Of a stretch of 64,000 nucleotides of DNA, positions 9,007 to 18,115 are shown piece after piece. A program made the translations under genes and the position numbers. How positions within the stretch are numbered: the first letter of the stretch is position 1; every line of letters starts with the position of its first letter. Under the pieces are notes generated by a model. It made no database searches. It had not been told where the DNA came from and worked only from the letters and a program-made list of their open reading frames with translations. The stretch comes from Ilyomonas sp963847085 (GTDB lineage Bacteria; Bacteroidota; Bacteroidia; Chitinophagales; Chitinophagaceae), in the NCBI GenBank assembly GCA_963847085.1, contig CAWJYO010000002.1:62001-126000 (forward strand), in the 5' to 3' direction.

Positions 9007-10011
9007 TTATAAAGCAAAGCTCGAATGCGGTACTGACAACCCTATGTCAGCAGTGTTTGCAGAATGTTCAATCTTTTTTTGAATGGCTTGCGCAATGTCA
9101 ATAACAGTCTGGTTTAGCGATGTCGGTTCAATGATAACAGCACGTTCTCCAAACAAAAGAAACCAGCGTGCAAAGCCTTGCAGCGAGCCGCACAAAAAAG
9201 TCATTCGTATTGTATCACCGCTATCTTCTTCGCTTACAAATCCATTGTAATATTTTTGTTCGCCAAAATATTTTACTACTTCTTTGTCCACATCAATCAC
9301 TACTTTTTCAAGCTTTTTTTGCTCTGCCGTTTTGTTGATAAAATGATGCAGCGGCGGATGCTTTTGTTGTATTGTTTCGTTGGTGATGAACAACTGCTGA
9401 ATGTTATCGGTTCTAAAGTTTCGATAATCGTTGCGTAGCAGGCACCACGCAATCAGATACCAATAGCTTCCCTGGTAATAAATGCCCACCGGCTCGGCTT
9501 TTCGCTTCAATGTTTCGCCTTTGTTTGATGAAGTATAATTCATTTCAATCACAACATTGGTAGCAATGGCTTTTAGAATTTGTTGCAAAAACAAATCACT
9601 TCTTTTTGTGTGTTGAAAAGAAGGCGGTGTCAGTACAGCAACATGCTCATCCATCTCTTCAATAAAATCTTTTTCGGCATAGCGAAGCGTAGCTTTTATT
9701 TTATCTAACGCCGATGAATATTGTTTCCATAAACGATCATCGCTCATTTGCTGCATCAGCTTTGCGCCGGTAAGCAATGCCGAAGCTTCTTCTTGGGTAA
9801 ACATAACCGGCGGTAACCGGTAACCTTCTCTTAATTGGTATCCCATTCCGGCTTCGCCGATTATCGGAACACCGGCTTCTTCTAAAGCGCGAACATCGCG
9901 GTACACAGTGCGCAGGCTGATGTTGAATTTATCGGCAATTTCCTGCGCTTTCACAAGCCGTTTGGTTTGCAGTTGAATGAGGATAGCAGAAAGACGGTCA
10001 ATGCGATTCAT
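9007..10011 (-). CDS. WYL-domain transcriptional regulator (YafY type)
   Basis: 334 residues from the ATG at 10011 (MNRIDRLSAILIQLQ). A winged helix-turn-helix of the DeoR/HTH_11 type occupies residues 1-60 (AQEIADKFNISLRTVYRDVRALEEAGVPI), followed by a linker helix. A WYL domain occupies about 140-240 (VGIYYQGSYWYLIAWCLLRNDYRNFRTDNI) with a WCX-like C-terminal extension. WYL domains sense small ligands or nucleic acids. The downstream DinB-like gene is its likely target or partner. A TTTGTTTTTGC copy on the minus strand is 28 nt upstream of the start. Confidence 0.9.
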   Translation of the reverse strand: MNRIDRLSAILIQLQTKRLVKAQEIADKFNISLRTVYRDVRALEEAGVPIIGEAGMGYQLREGYRLPPVMFTQEEASALLTGAKLMQQMSDDRLWKQYSSALDKIKATLRYAEKDFIEEMDEHVAVLTPPSFQHTKRSDLFLQQILKAIATNVVIEMNYTSSNKGETLKRKAEPVGIYYQGSYWYLIAWCLLRNDYRNFRTDNIQQLFITNETIQQKHPPLHHFINKTAEQKKLEKVVIDVDKEVVKYFGEQKYYNGFVSEEDSGDTIRMTFLCGSLQGFARWFLLFGERAVIIEPTSLNQTVIDIAQAIQKKIEHSANTADIGLSVPHSSFAL

Positions 10012-10204
10012 GAGAAGAAGTGTCGATGATAAAAATAGGGCAAAAACAAACGTTGGAGATAGTATTGTTTTTATATGGTACAGAATGGTTTGTAGTCTTC
10101 GCATCATTCCGTCTCAATAGTATAGTTGGGATGGAATGAAAGTGCCTCGCATCACTAACAATTACTATTTTTCGTGTTTCAAAATTCACTCTTATTTTCA
10201 CTTC

Positions 10205-10600
10205 ATGAAAATCTTCAACATTGCTTTTGTTATCATCTTTATCATTTTTGCGGGGCTTCAATACAATGATCCTGACCCTTATGTGTGGATGCCGATTTAT
10301 TTATACGGAGCCTTATTCTGCTGGCTTTCTTTTCGCAATAAATTTTATCCAAAAGCCTATATATTCGGAAGCATTGTTTGCGCTGTTTATGCACTGTATA
10401 AAGTGTTCGACCAAAATGGTTTGATAGATTGGATAACCAAGCATGGCGCGCAAAACATTGCAGAAACCATGAAAGCCGAAAAGCCCTGGATTGAAGAAAC
10501 GCGCGAATTTTTTGGATTGGTGATTGTCATTTCTGTTTTGATGATCAATTATTTTTACAGCAAAAGAAAACTGCGTCGTGCTTCTATTCATTCAACATAA
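10205..10600 (+). CDS. TMEM220-like membrane protein
   Basis: 131 residues from the ATG at 10205. The first helix ends in the TMEM220-family signature LQYNDPDPYVWMPIYLYGA, followed by two more helices and a C-terminal one (FFGLVIVISVLMINYFYS). The family is widespread but uncharacterised. The next gene overlaps its end by 23 nt, implying coupled expression. Confidence 0.8.
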   Translation: MKIFNIAFVIIFIIFAGLQYNDPDPYVWMPIYLYGALFCWLSFRNKFYPKAYIFGSIVCAVYALYKVFDQNGLIDWITKHGAQNIAETMKAEKPWIEETREFFGLVIVISVLMINYFYSKRKLRRASIHST

Positions 10601-11264
10601 ACTTGTTCCTGCAATTGGTGTTATTGTTTTGTTTGCGCTGATAAGTTGCACCAATAAAAATGGTACAAAAACAAACATTGTTGCGGTTAATAGCGTTCAG
10701 AAATTGAAGGATGTTCAGGTGCCTGATGATAGCGATGCAAGCCAATTAAATAAGACAATAACATATGATAAAGATTGGCTTCTGATACCTGGCATTTCTG
10801 CAGGGCAAACGAAAATTGGCGAAGATGCTGACAGCATTTATGCGCGTTTGGGAAAGCCAGATGGCGGTGATGCTGCAATGATGAAAGCGGTTGCCATCTG
10901 GTATAGCCATCATGATACGACAGGCAATTCAATTGCCATTTACACACAAAGAGGAACTGATAGTGGCGCGGTTGCGCGCGTTTTGCAGATCAGGATTACT
11001 TCGCCTTCATTCACAACCGGAAAAGGCGTTGGAACTACTTCTTCTTTGGCGCACATTCAAAAGGCTTTTAATGTAAAAAAGACGGAAGAATATTGGGACG
11101 CCGGAAAGCAATATGCGGTGTATGATAGTAAACAGGGAATTGCCTTTGAAATTGATGCAAAACAAAACAATTGTGTTGCCATTGTGATACACAAAGCGGG
11201 AGTGATTAGTGAAGGAACGTATCTTAAATTCAGAACCACCAACCAGTATATTAATCCAGGTTAA
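10578..11264 (+). CDS. Predicted lipoprotein of unknown function
   Basis: 228 residues with a lipoprotein signal (VLFALISCTN; probable lipidated Cys near residue 24) and no later membrane segment. The mature part (ISAGQTKIGEDADSIYARLGKPD) looks like a small beta-rich periplasmic domain whose AGQTKIGEDADSIYARLG motif resembles SmpA/OmlA-type proteins. The start is a GTG inside the TMEM220-like gene, so it is tentative. The gene ends 10 nt before the convergent alaS stop. Confidence 0.6.
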   Translation: MLLFIQHKLVPAIGVIVLFALISCTNKNGTKTNIVAVNSVQKLKDVQVPDDSDASQLNKTITYDKDWLLIPGISAGQTKIGEDADSIYARLGKPDGGDAAMMKAVAIWYSHHDTTGNSIAIYTQRGTDSGAVARVLQIRITSPSFTTGKGVGTTSSLAHIQKAFNVKKTEEYWDAGKQYAVYDSKQGIAFEIDAKQNNCVAIVIHKAGVISEGTYLKFRTTNQYINPG

Positions 11265-11274
11265 GAAACAGTTG

Positions 11275-14137
11275 CTACAACAACTCTTTCATTGTATTAA
11301 TTACCTGCTCAAACCTGTTGTTATCTTGTCCGCCTGCAATGGCTGATGTTTTGTTGCCACCGCCACCGCCTTGAATTAAAGGTGCTATATTTTCTTTAAC
11401 TATTTTATTCGCATCAAAGCCTTTGCCCGCAAGGCTTTCAGCGATTGCTACAGCTACTGTTGCTTTGCTCCCGATGTTGGCGCAAAGAACAACAAAGCCA
11501 TTTGTTTTTTTAGATAATTCGATGGATAATTTTTTTAATGATTCTGCGCTGCTAATATCAACCGTTTCACCAATGAATAAAGTGTTGTTGATGCTGATTG
11601 TGTTGTTTAGCAGTTCGCTTTGCAAACTGTTCAAAATCTTTGCTTCAAAAGATTCGAGCTTCTTTTTGTTTTCGCCCAATTCTGCCAGCAAATTTTCGAT
11701 GCTTTTGTCCAATTGTTTTGGATGTTTCAAAGCAGCTTTGGCGGTAATTCAGTTCGTTCAATTGTTCATCTACAAAATCTTCTGCGGCTTTGCCAGCAAC
11801 AGCTTCTATTCTTCGCACGCCTGCGGCAATGGCGCTTTCGCTTCTTATTTTAAAAAAGCCCAGTTCACCAGTGTTGCCAATGTGTGTGCCGCCGCAAAGC
11901 TCAATGGAATAAGATGGGTCAATGGTTACAACTCTCACCACATCGCCATACTTCTCACCAAACAAAGCCATGGCGCCGGTTTGCATTGCATCTTCTTTGC
12001 TCATATAGCGAATAACAACCGGAATATTTTCTCTTATTTTTTGATTGACGATGGCTTCAATTTGTGCAATTTCTTCGCCTGTTACTTTAGAAAAATGCGA
12101 GAAATCAAAACGCAGATAATCATCCGTTACCAACGAACCTTTTTGTGCAACGTGCGTTCCTAAAACCTGTCGCAGCGCGGCGTGCAGCAAATGTGTTGCG
12201 CTATGATGCGAAGCAATGTTTTGCCTTCTTTCTTTTGGAACAATGGCAACTACTTCTTCATTAATATCCTCAGGAATGGCTTCAGCAATGTGAAGGATTA
12301 AATCATTTTCTTTTTTGGTGTCAACAATGTGGATGGTTGTATCATTCAATTGCAATAAACCTTTATCGCCAACCTGCCCGCCGCTTTCTGCATAAAATGG
12401 TGTTTTATCCAACACAATTTGATACAACTCTTTGCCTTTCGCTTTTACTTTTCTGTATTTAAGAATGTTGGCTTCGGTTTCTAAAGAATCATAGCCAATG
12501 AACTCTGTTTTGTTTTTATCACTAAATACAATCCAATCTTCTGTATCTAAAGCTGTGGCTGCACGGGAGCGAGCTTTTTTGTTTTGAAGTTCAGCATTAA
12601 AACCTGCTTCATCAACTGTCCAATCCATGTTCGCTTGCAATCAAGTTTAGTTAAATCAAATGGAAATCCATAAGTATCATACAATTCAAAGACAAACTTT
12701 CCATCATTTGATATTTTTTCATTTGAATAACTTCTATTTCTCTTAAAACTCATCTTGTTCTTGATACTTTTTATTATAGAATTTAATAAGTGATTTTCGA
12801 TTTTTTGTGTGAATAAACTATAAGAATATTCTTCAAGTTTATATAAACCTCCTATTTTAAAAACTTGATGATCGGATATGAATTTTAGAACTTGAGTATA
12901 ATCATCTATTTGTTCATCACTTAAAGTTCTATACGCAGAAATTTCTCCAATATAATAACGCATCTTCATCCAATTCTCAAAGTAGTATTCAACTTTTCAA
13001 TGCCTTTTCCCAACGTTCTCAAAAAAGATTCTTCTTCTTCCTTCACCACTTTACTTACAAAATCAACCTGCTTCTCTAATTCAGGAAACACATTTTCAAA
13101 TTGCTTTGCAAGCAATGGAATCAATTGAAATAACAGTGGTTGTTTGTAATCCAAATAAGAATAATAATACCGAACAGCTCTCCGCAAAATTCTTCTGATA
13201 ACATAACCTGCGCCGGTGTTAGAAGGTAGTTGCCCATCAGCAATAGTAAATGCAATGGCACGAATATGGTCGGCAATCACACGGAATGATATGTCTTGTT
13301 TTGTGTTCACTATAATTGTATGTTTTACCTGTTATTTTTTCTATCTCCTTAATTGTTCGGGTAAATACATCTGTATCATAATTGCTGTGCTTGTCTTGTA
13401 TTACACGCACCAACCGCTCGAAGCCCATTCCGGTATCAACATGTTTCGCGGGCAAAGGTTCCAAAATTCCACCTTTCAGGCGATTGAATTGCATAAATAC
13501 AATATTCCAAATTTCAATCACCTGTGGATCGTCATTATTCACCAAAGCCGCACCTGCTGTGGTTTTGCGCTCTTCATCGGTTCTGCCATCATAATGAATT
13601 TCAGAGCAAGGGCCGCATGGTCCGGTATCGCCCATTTCCCAAAAATTATCTTTCTTGTTGCCCAATAAAATGCGGTCTTCGCGCAATCCATTTTTTCCAC
13701 TCATTGTAAGCTTCGGTATCTCTTTCTAAACCTTCCCTCTCGTCTCCTTCAAAAATGGTTACATACAAGCGGTCTTTGTCAAGTTTATACACTTCAGTAA
13801 GCAATTCCCAACTCCACGCAATGGCTTCTTTTTTAAAGTAATCGCCAAAACTCCAGTTGCCCAGCATTTCAAACATGGTGTGATGATAAGTGTCAACACC
13901 AACTTCTTCCAAATCATTATGCTTACCGCTCACGCGCAAGCATTTTTGTGTGTCTGCAACACGTTTGTATTCGGCAGTTTTATTGCCCAAAAAATAATCT
14001 TTAAACTGGTTCATGCCCGCGTTGGTAAACAACAGCGTGGGATCGTTTTTTACTACAATCGGAGCCGAAGGAACAATGATGTGTTCTTTGCTTTTAAAGA
14101 AGTCTAAAAACTGCTGTCGTATTTCCGAAGATGTCAT
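11275..14137 (-). CDS. alaS: Alanine-tRNA ligase, with frameshifts and an internal insertion
   Basis: The enzyme attaches alanine to tRNA-Ala. It starts at the ATG at 14137 (MTSSEIRQQFLDFF). All domains can be traced: catalytic core (GDTGPCGPCSEIHYD, HVDTGMGFERL), tRNA-recognition part (GAGYVIRRILRRAVRYY), ELYDTYGFPFDLT, editing domain (SHHSATHLLHAALRQ; CGGTHIGNTGELGFF) and C-terminal domain ending GGGGGNKTSAIAGGQD. The frame changes near 13690, 13310, 12966, 12640 and 11735, each by one base. The span equals about 954 codons, some 75-80 more than usual, which is explained by an AT-rich insert at about 12706-12965. Because alaS is essential, I read the single-base breaks as sequence errors. 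Confidence 0.9.
12706..12965 (-). other. AT-rich insertion inside alaS
   Basis: Between the IEKLNTTL helix and DGKFVFELYDTYGF, where AlaRS normally has only 10-15 residues, lie about 90 codons with no AlaRS similarity (MRYYIGEISAYRTLSDEQID...NNEKISN-like). Base composition is visibly far more AT-rich than the flanks, and codons such as ATA, TTA and AGA dominate. The insert is in frame with the downstream FVFELYD segment. It begins at ATG 12969, which overlaps the upstream TGA stop (12968-12966) as ATGA. It lacks intein end motifs. Origin unknown. Confidence 0.6.
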
Positions 14138-14215
14138 AAGAAAATATATCGTTTGAAATGCCGTTATCTTTGAACGCTTTGAAAACGGGCAGCAAAAGTA
14201 GGAAGAAGCAACCAG

Positions 14216-14316
14216 TAAGCTACAAGTTACAAGCTTCAAGTGCTAACCATTTTTAGAAATTCCTTTTGCAACTTGTGTTCTAAGACTTGCGGCTTGTAGC
14301 TACCAGCTCATAGCTT
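14216..14316. repeat. Inverted 'AAGCTACAAG' word repeat
   Basis: GTAAGCTACAAGTTACAAGC at the left is mirrored by GCTTGTAGCTACCAGCTC at the right, around an AT-rich centre, in the divergent alaS/M23 peptidase intergenic region. It belongs to the same word family as 29927-30037 and a half-copy at 39899-39930. It overlaps the M23 leader, ending 11 nt before its ATG. Confidence 0.75.
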
Positions 14317-14326
14317 TTTAACAACC

Positions 14327-15298
14327 ATGAAAAAAATCAAATACTTCTATAACACAAATACGCTTCGCTACGAAAAGCTTGTAACGCCGTTGCGCGTGAA
14401 ACTGCTCCGCGTCTTTGGATTTTTGGCAACCGTTGCTGTTTCGGCTGCTATTATTGTAGCCATTGCGTTCCGGTACATTGATTCTCCGAAAGAAAAAATA
14501 TTAGAACAAAGAAATGAAGACCTGCGTGATGATTATGTTGTATTGACTAAACAACTGCAACAGTTGCAGCAGCAAATGAGTGAACTGGAAAATAGGGACA
14601 ACAATGTGTATCGTGCGATTTTTGAAGCGCAGCCTGTACACGACAGTGCGCGGCTAAAGGCAATTGAAAAAAGCAACGAAATTAAACTGGTGCAAAGCAT
14701 GAGCGAGGATCAACTGGTAAAAAGCATCACAGGCCAGGTAAACGATCTTTCAATGCTGGTATCGTATCAGCAAAAAAGTTATAGCGACATTGAAAATATG
14801 GTCAAAAACAAAGAGAAGCTGTTGGCTGCCATTCCTGCTATACAACCTGTAAGTAATAAAGATTTAACCCGCATAGCATCTGGCTTTGGATACCGTATTG
14901 ACCCGGTTTATAAAGTAAAGAAATTACACGCCGGGCTTGATTTTGCATCGCCGATTGGTACGCCTATTTATGCTACTGCCAATGGCGTTGTAACGGAAGC
15001 CGATTTTAACGAAGGAGGTTATGGAAATCATGTGGTTATTAATCACGGCTTCGGCTATGAAACTTTATACGGACACATGGTGCGCATGAAAGCAAGAGTT
15101 GGGCAAAAAGTAAAACGTGGTGAAGTGATTGGTTATGTGGGAAGCACCGGCAAAAGTACCGGTCCGCATTGCCATTACGAAGTACATAAAAACGGAACAC
15201 CGGTTGACCCGGTTTATTTTTTTTATAACGATTTAACGCCTGAACAATACGACCGCTTGCTGAAATTAGCAGCCGCTTCCAACCAAAGCTTTGATTAG
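14327..15298 (+). CDS. M23 family peptidoglycan endopeptidase
   Basis: 323 residues. A cytoplasmic tail and one membrane anchor (about 27-50) are followed by a coiled coil (about 60-100, Gln/Glu-rich). A C-terminal LytM/M23 domain has the zinc ligands and catalytic histidines in KLHAGLDFASP, HGFGYETLYGHM and GPHCHYEVHKNG. All HxxxD and HxH motif residues are present, so it should be an active hydrolase rather than an EnvC-like activator. It is divergent from alaS. Gene architecture resembles cell-wall hydrolases used in growth or division. Confidence 0.93.
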   Translation: MKKIKYFYNTNTLRYEKLVTPLRVKLLRVFGFLATVAVSAAIIVAIAFRYIDSPKEKILEQRNEDLRDDYVVLTKQLQQLQQQMSELENRDNNVYRAIFEAQPVHDSARLKAIEKSNEIKLVQSMSEDQLVKSITGQVNDLSMLVSYQQKSYSDIENMVKNKEKLLAAIPAIQPVSNKDLTRIASGFGYRIDPVYKVKKLHAGLDFASPIGTPIYATANGVVTEADFNEGGYGNHVVINHGFGYETLYGHMVRMKARVGQKVKRGEVIGYVGSTGKSTGPHCHYEVHKNGTPVDPVYFFYNDLTPEQYDRLLKLAAASNQSFD

Positions 15299-15310
15299 TG
15301 ACAAATAAAT

Positions 15311-15728
15311 TTACTTATCGGTTTCCAAAGTAAAAATAGGAGTGTAGCCCCAATCGCCGTCCTGCAAAGTGTACTTTACAATATAATATAACACAGGTGC
15401 AGTTTGCGCATCGTTGGTTGCATACTGAATAACAGCCGTAGAGGTTCCTGAACCATTGGTTTTATAAATGCTGCACAAATTGGTTCGCGACACGCCTCTT
15501 AAAATTTCAAGCGAGGTTGACATCTTTTTGAAACGAAGTAATAAAACTAATGTTGATTTGATTGGTGCTTTCTTGCGCTTTAAAATTTAGAATGGAAATG
15601 TTATTGCTGGTAAATGAAACAGGAGAGGAAGTTTGGATAGAAGCCGCCACAGGAGAAGATGCATTATCTTTTGTGCAGGATAACAAAAGAACGCAAAAAC
15701 AAAACAGGGCTGATAATGAATTTTTCAT
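15311..15728 (-). CDS. Small predicted lipoprotein, frameshifted
   Basis: About 138 residues once joined. The N-terminus (MKNSLSALFCFCVLLLSCTKDN, ATG at 15728) is a classic lipoprotein signal with Cys18. The mature region (SNNISILNFKAQESTNQINISFITSF) reads as an immunoglobulin-like or fibronectin-like strand pattern. It continues after a one-base shift near 15520 into TSLEILRGVSRTNLCSIYKTNG and ends WGYTPIFTLETDK. No family recognised. It is convergent with the M23 gene, 12 nt apart. Confidence 0.6.
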
Positions 15729-15985
15729 GACCACGAAATTAAGATTGATTAATATCAGATTAAAAATCGCTTAAAAATAATTTCGATAATCATACCAAAT
15801 TGCGTTAAAAAAAAAACCATTGATTTTCAAGCGGATAATGAGAATTTGATAAAAGAATGTTAGTTGTTCTCCTTTCTTACATTGGGAACAGGAAGCGGGA
15901 AACCCAATTGAAGCTGCTTTTATTTATCTTCGCAACCTTTGTTAATCAAACCCAAGAAAACACAAATTAAAAAGCATAGAGAACA

Positions 15986-17556
15986 ATGGATCATTACACA
16001 GTGTTGATTATTATAGCGATTGTTATTTCATTAATTGCAGGTATAATAGCCGGGAAATTCATTTTTGCAAAAGACACGAGAAAACAACTTGAGGAAGCCG
16101 ACTTAAAAGCACAAAGTATTATTAAAGAAGCCGAGTTGCGCGAGGAAACCATTAAAAAAGAAAAGCAGTTAGAAGCCAAAGAAAAATTCGTTCAAGTTAC
16201 AGGCAGAGCATGATAAGCTGGTGCTGGAACGGAATAAGAAGATGAACGAGGCCGAAAACCGGATAAAACAAAAAGAGAACAGCATTAGTCAGAAAGAAGG
16301 CAACCTTGACAAACAGCTAAAAGAAAACGAAGCGATTAAAGAGAACCTGAATAAACAAATTGAAATTGTAAACAGTAAGCGAACCGAACTGGAAAAGCAC
16401 CAGGAAGAGCACATTCGCCGGTTGGAAAAAATTGCCGGACTTACTGCCGAGGAAGCCAAAGCACAACTGATAGAAGGCTTGAAAAATGAAGCTCATACGC
16501 AGGCTCTTGCCCTTCAGCAGGAAATTATTGAAGATGCTAAATTGAAGGCAAATAAAGAAGCGCGTAAAATTGTTATTCAATCCATTCAACGTACCGGTGC
16601 CGAACAAACCATTGAAAATACAGTTACGGTTTTTAACCTGGAAAGCGATGAAATTAAAGGTCAGATTATCGGACGTGAAGGCAGAAATATCAGAGCTATA
16701 GAAGCCGCAACCGGTGTGGATTTGATTGTAGATGATACACCTGAGGCAATAGTTCTTTCTTCATTCGATCCGTTGCGTCGGGAAATAGCCCGCTTATCGT
16801 CTGCAACGCTTGATTGCCGATGGCCGCATTCATCCGGCCCGCATTGAAGAAGTGGTTGAAAAAACCCGCAAGATGCTGGAAGAGCAAGTAGTGGAAATTG
16901 GCGAACGAACTGTGATGGAATTGGGCATACATGGCCTGCACAAAGAATTGGTGCGCATTGTTGGTAAGATGCGTTTTCGCTCTTCATACGGACAAAATTT
17001 GTTGATGCACAGCCGCGAAGTTGCTAACCTCTGTGGAATAATGGCAGCCGAATTAGGTCTGAATCCAAAGCTTGCCAAACGCGCTGGTTTGCTGCACGAT
17101 ATTGGTAAAGTGCCCGATGAAGAAACCGAATTGAGCCATGCGTTGTTGGGCGCAAAACTGGCTGAAAAATATGGCGAGAATCCTGCTGTTGTAAATGCTA
17201 TTGGCGCACACCACGATGAGATGGAAATGCAGTACGTGATTTCACCGGTGGTGCAGGCTTGCGATGCTATTAGTGGCGCGCGACCTGGTGCAAGACGCGA
17301 AATTATGCAGCAATATTTGCAGCGCATTAAAGACCTTGAAACGCTGGCTGCTTCTTATCCCGGGGTTGAAAAAGCATATGCTATTCAGGCAGGACGTGAG
17401 TTGCGCGTAATTGTAGAAGCCGATAAAGTAACCGATATGGACAGCGATAAACTGAGCTTTGAAATTGCCCAAAAAATTCAAACCGAAATGACATATCCCG
17501 GCCAAATCAAAGTAACTGTGATTCGTGAAAAGCGGGCAGTGAATGTGGCGAGATAA
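15986..17556 (+). CDS. rny: Ribonuclease Y, two frameshifts
   Basis: RNase Y is a membrane-anchored endoribonuclease that starts bulk mRNA decay. It has an N-terminal membrane helix (about 5-27), a long charged coiled coil (to about 200), a KH domain with IIGREGRNIRAIEAATGVDLIVDDTP, and an HD domain with the LLHDIGKVPDEE metal motif and NAIGAHHDE. It ends TVIREKRAVNVAR. One-base indels near 16205 and 16806 split it; re-phasing gives about 523 residues, the normal size. A hairpin terminator follows. The 250 nt upstream hold no gene I can support. Confidence 0.93.
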
Positions 17557-17578
17557 GATTTGGAATATTTATGTTTTT

Positions 17579-17619
17579 AAACCCTGTCACGTTTTACACT
17601 TGACAGGGTTTGTTTTTGC
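17579..17619 (+). terminator. Intrinsic terminator of rny with TTTGTTTTTGC tail
   Basis: A perfect 11-bp stem (17579-17589 with 17601-17611) has an 11-nt loop. The stem runs into TTTGTTTTTGC (17609-17619), the dispersed 11-mer, acting here as a terminator T-tract. It separates rny from the convergent Nudix gene. Confidence 0.88.
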
Positions 17620-17627
17620 CGCTTTTT

Positions 17628-18107
17628 TCACGAACGTTCAGATATGGCAAGTTGTTTTACGAGTTCTTCAATAAATGGATGCTGGCTTTCGTATAGTTTT
17701 ATTTTGGCTTCTTCAATTGTAAAATAAGCCGCATTATCAGTTTCAGGAAAGGCTCCCATTTTGCCTGAATGCGGCGGCCATTCCATTTGAAATAAGTTCG
17801 ATTTGATAAACGGCGTTTCAAAGTATTCATTCACTGCCCAGGCCGTTATCACTTTGCCGCTTTTTAGTTTTACCGATGTTAACGGAATAAATGTTTTGGC
17901 AGTGATTACATTTCCTGTTTCTTCTTCAAACTCACGCTGCGCAACGGTTAGCGCATCTTCATCTTCATTATATTCACCTTTGGGAATTGACCATACACCA
18001 TTGTCTTTTTTAATAAAAAATGGTCCGCCGGGATGTACAAGCAATACTTTTAAAATCTTGTTTTCATCGTAATGATAAACAACAAGCCCTGCGCTTTTTT
18101 TTGCCAT
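17628..18107 (-). CDS. Nudix hydrolase
   Basis: 159 residues with a complete Nudix box starting at Gly44 (GEYNEDEDALTVAQREFEEE followed by TGN), matching GX5EX7REUXEEXGU. The family hydrolyses nucleoside-diphosphate-linked substrates using Mg2+. The N-terminus (KKSAGLVVYHYDENKILKVLLVHPGGPFF) resembles Nudix proteins annotated as DNA-mismatch or diadenosine-type hydrolases, but the substrate cannot be read from sequence. It starts 8 nt after the murA stop, so it is the last gene of that transcript. Confidence 0.92.
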   Translation of the reverse strand: MAKKSAGLVVYHYDENKILKVLLVHPGGPFFIKKDNGVWSIPKGEYNEDEDALTVAQREFEEETGNVITAKTFIPLTSVKLKSGKVITAWAVNEYFETPFIKSNLFQMEWPPHSGKMGAFPETDNAAYFTIEEAKIKLYESQHPFIEELVKQLAISERS

Positions 18108-18115
18108 AATTTTCG

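Noticed and set aside
12706..12965. Intein or homing endonuclease in alaS
   Set aside because: The insert is too short, lacks a Cys/Ser/Thr first residue with a His-Asn end, and has no LAGLIDADG or HNH motif.
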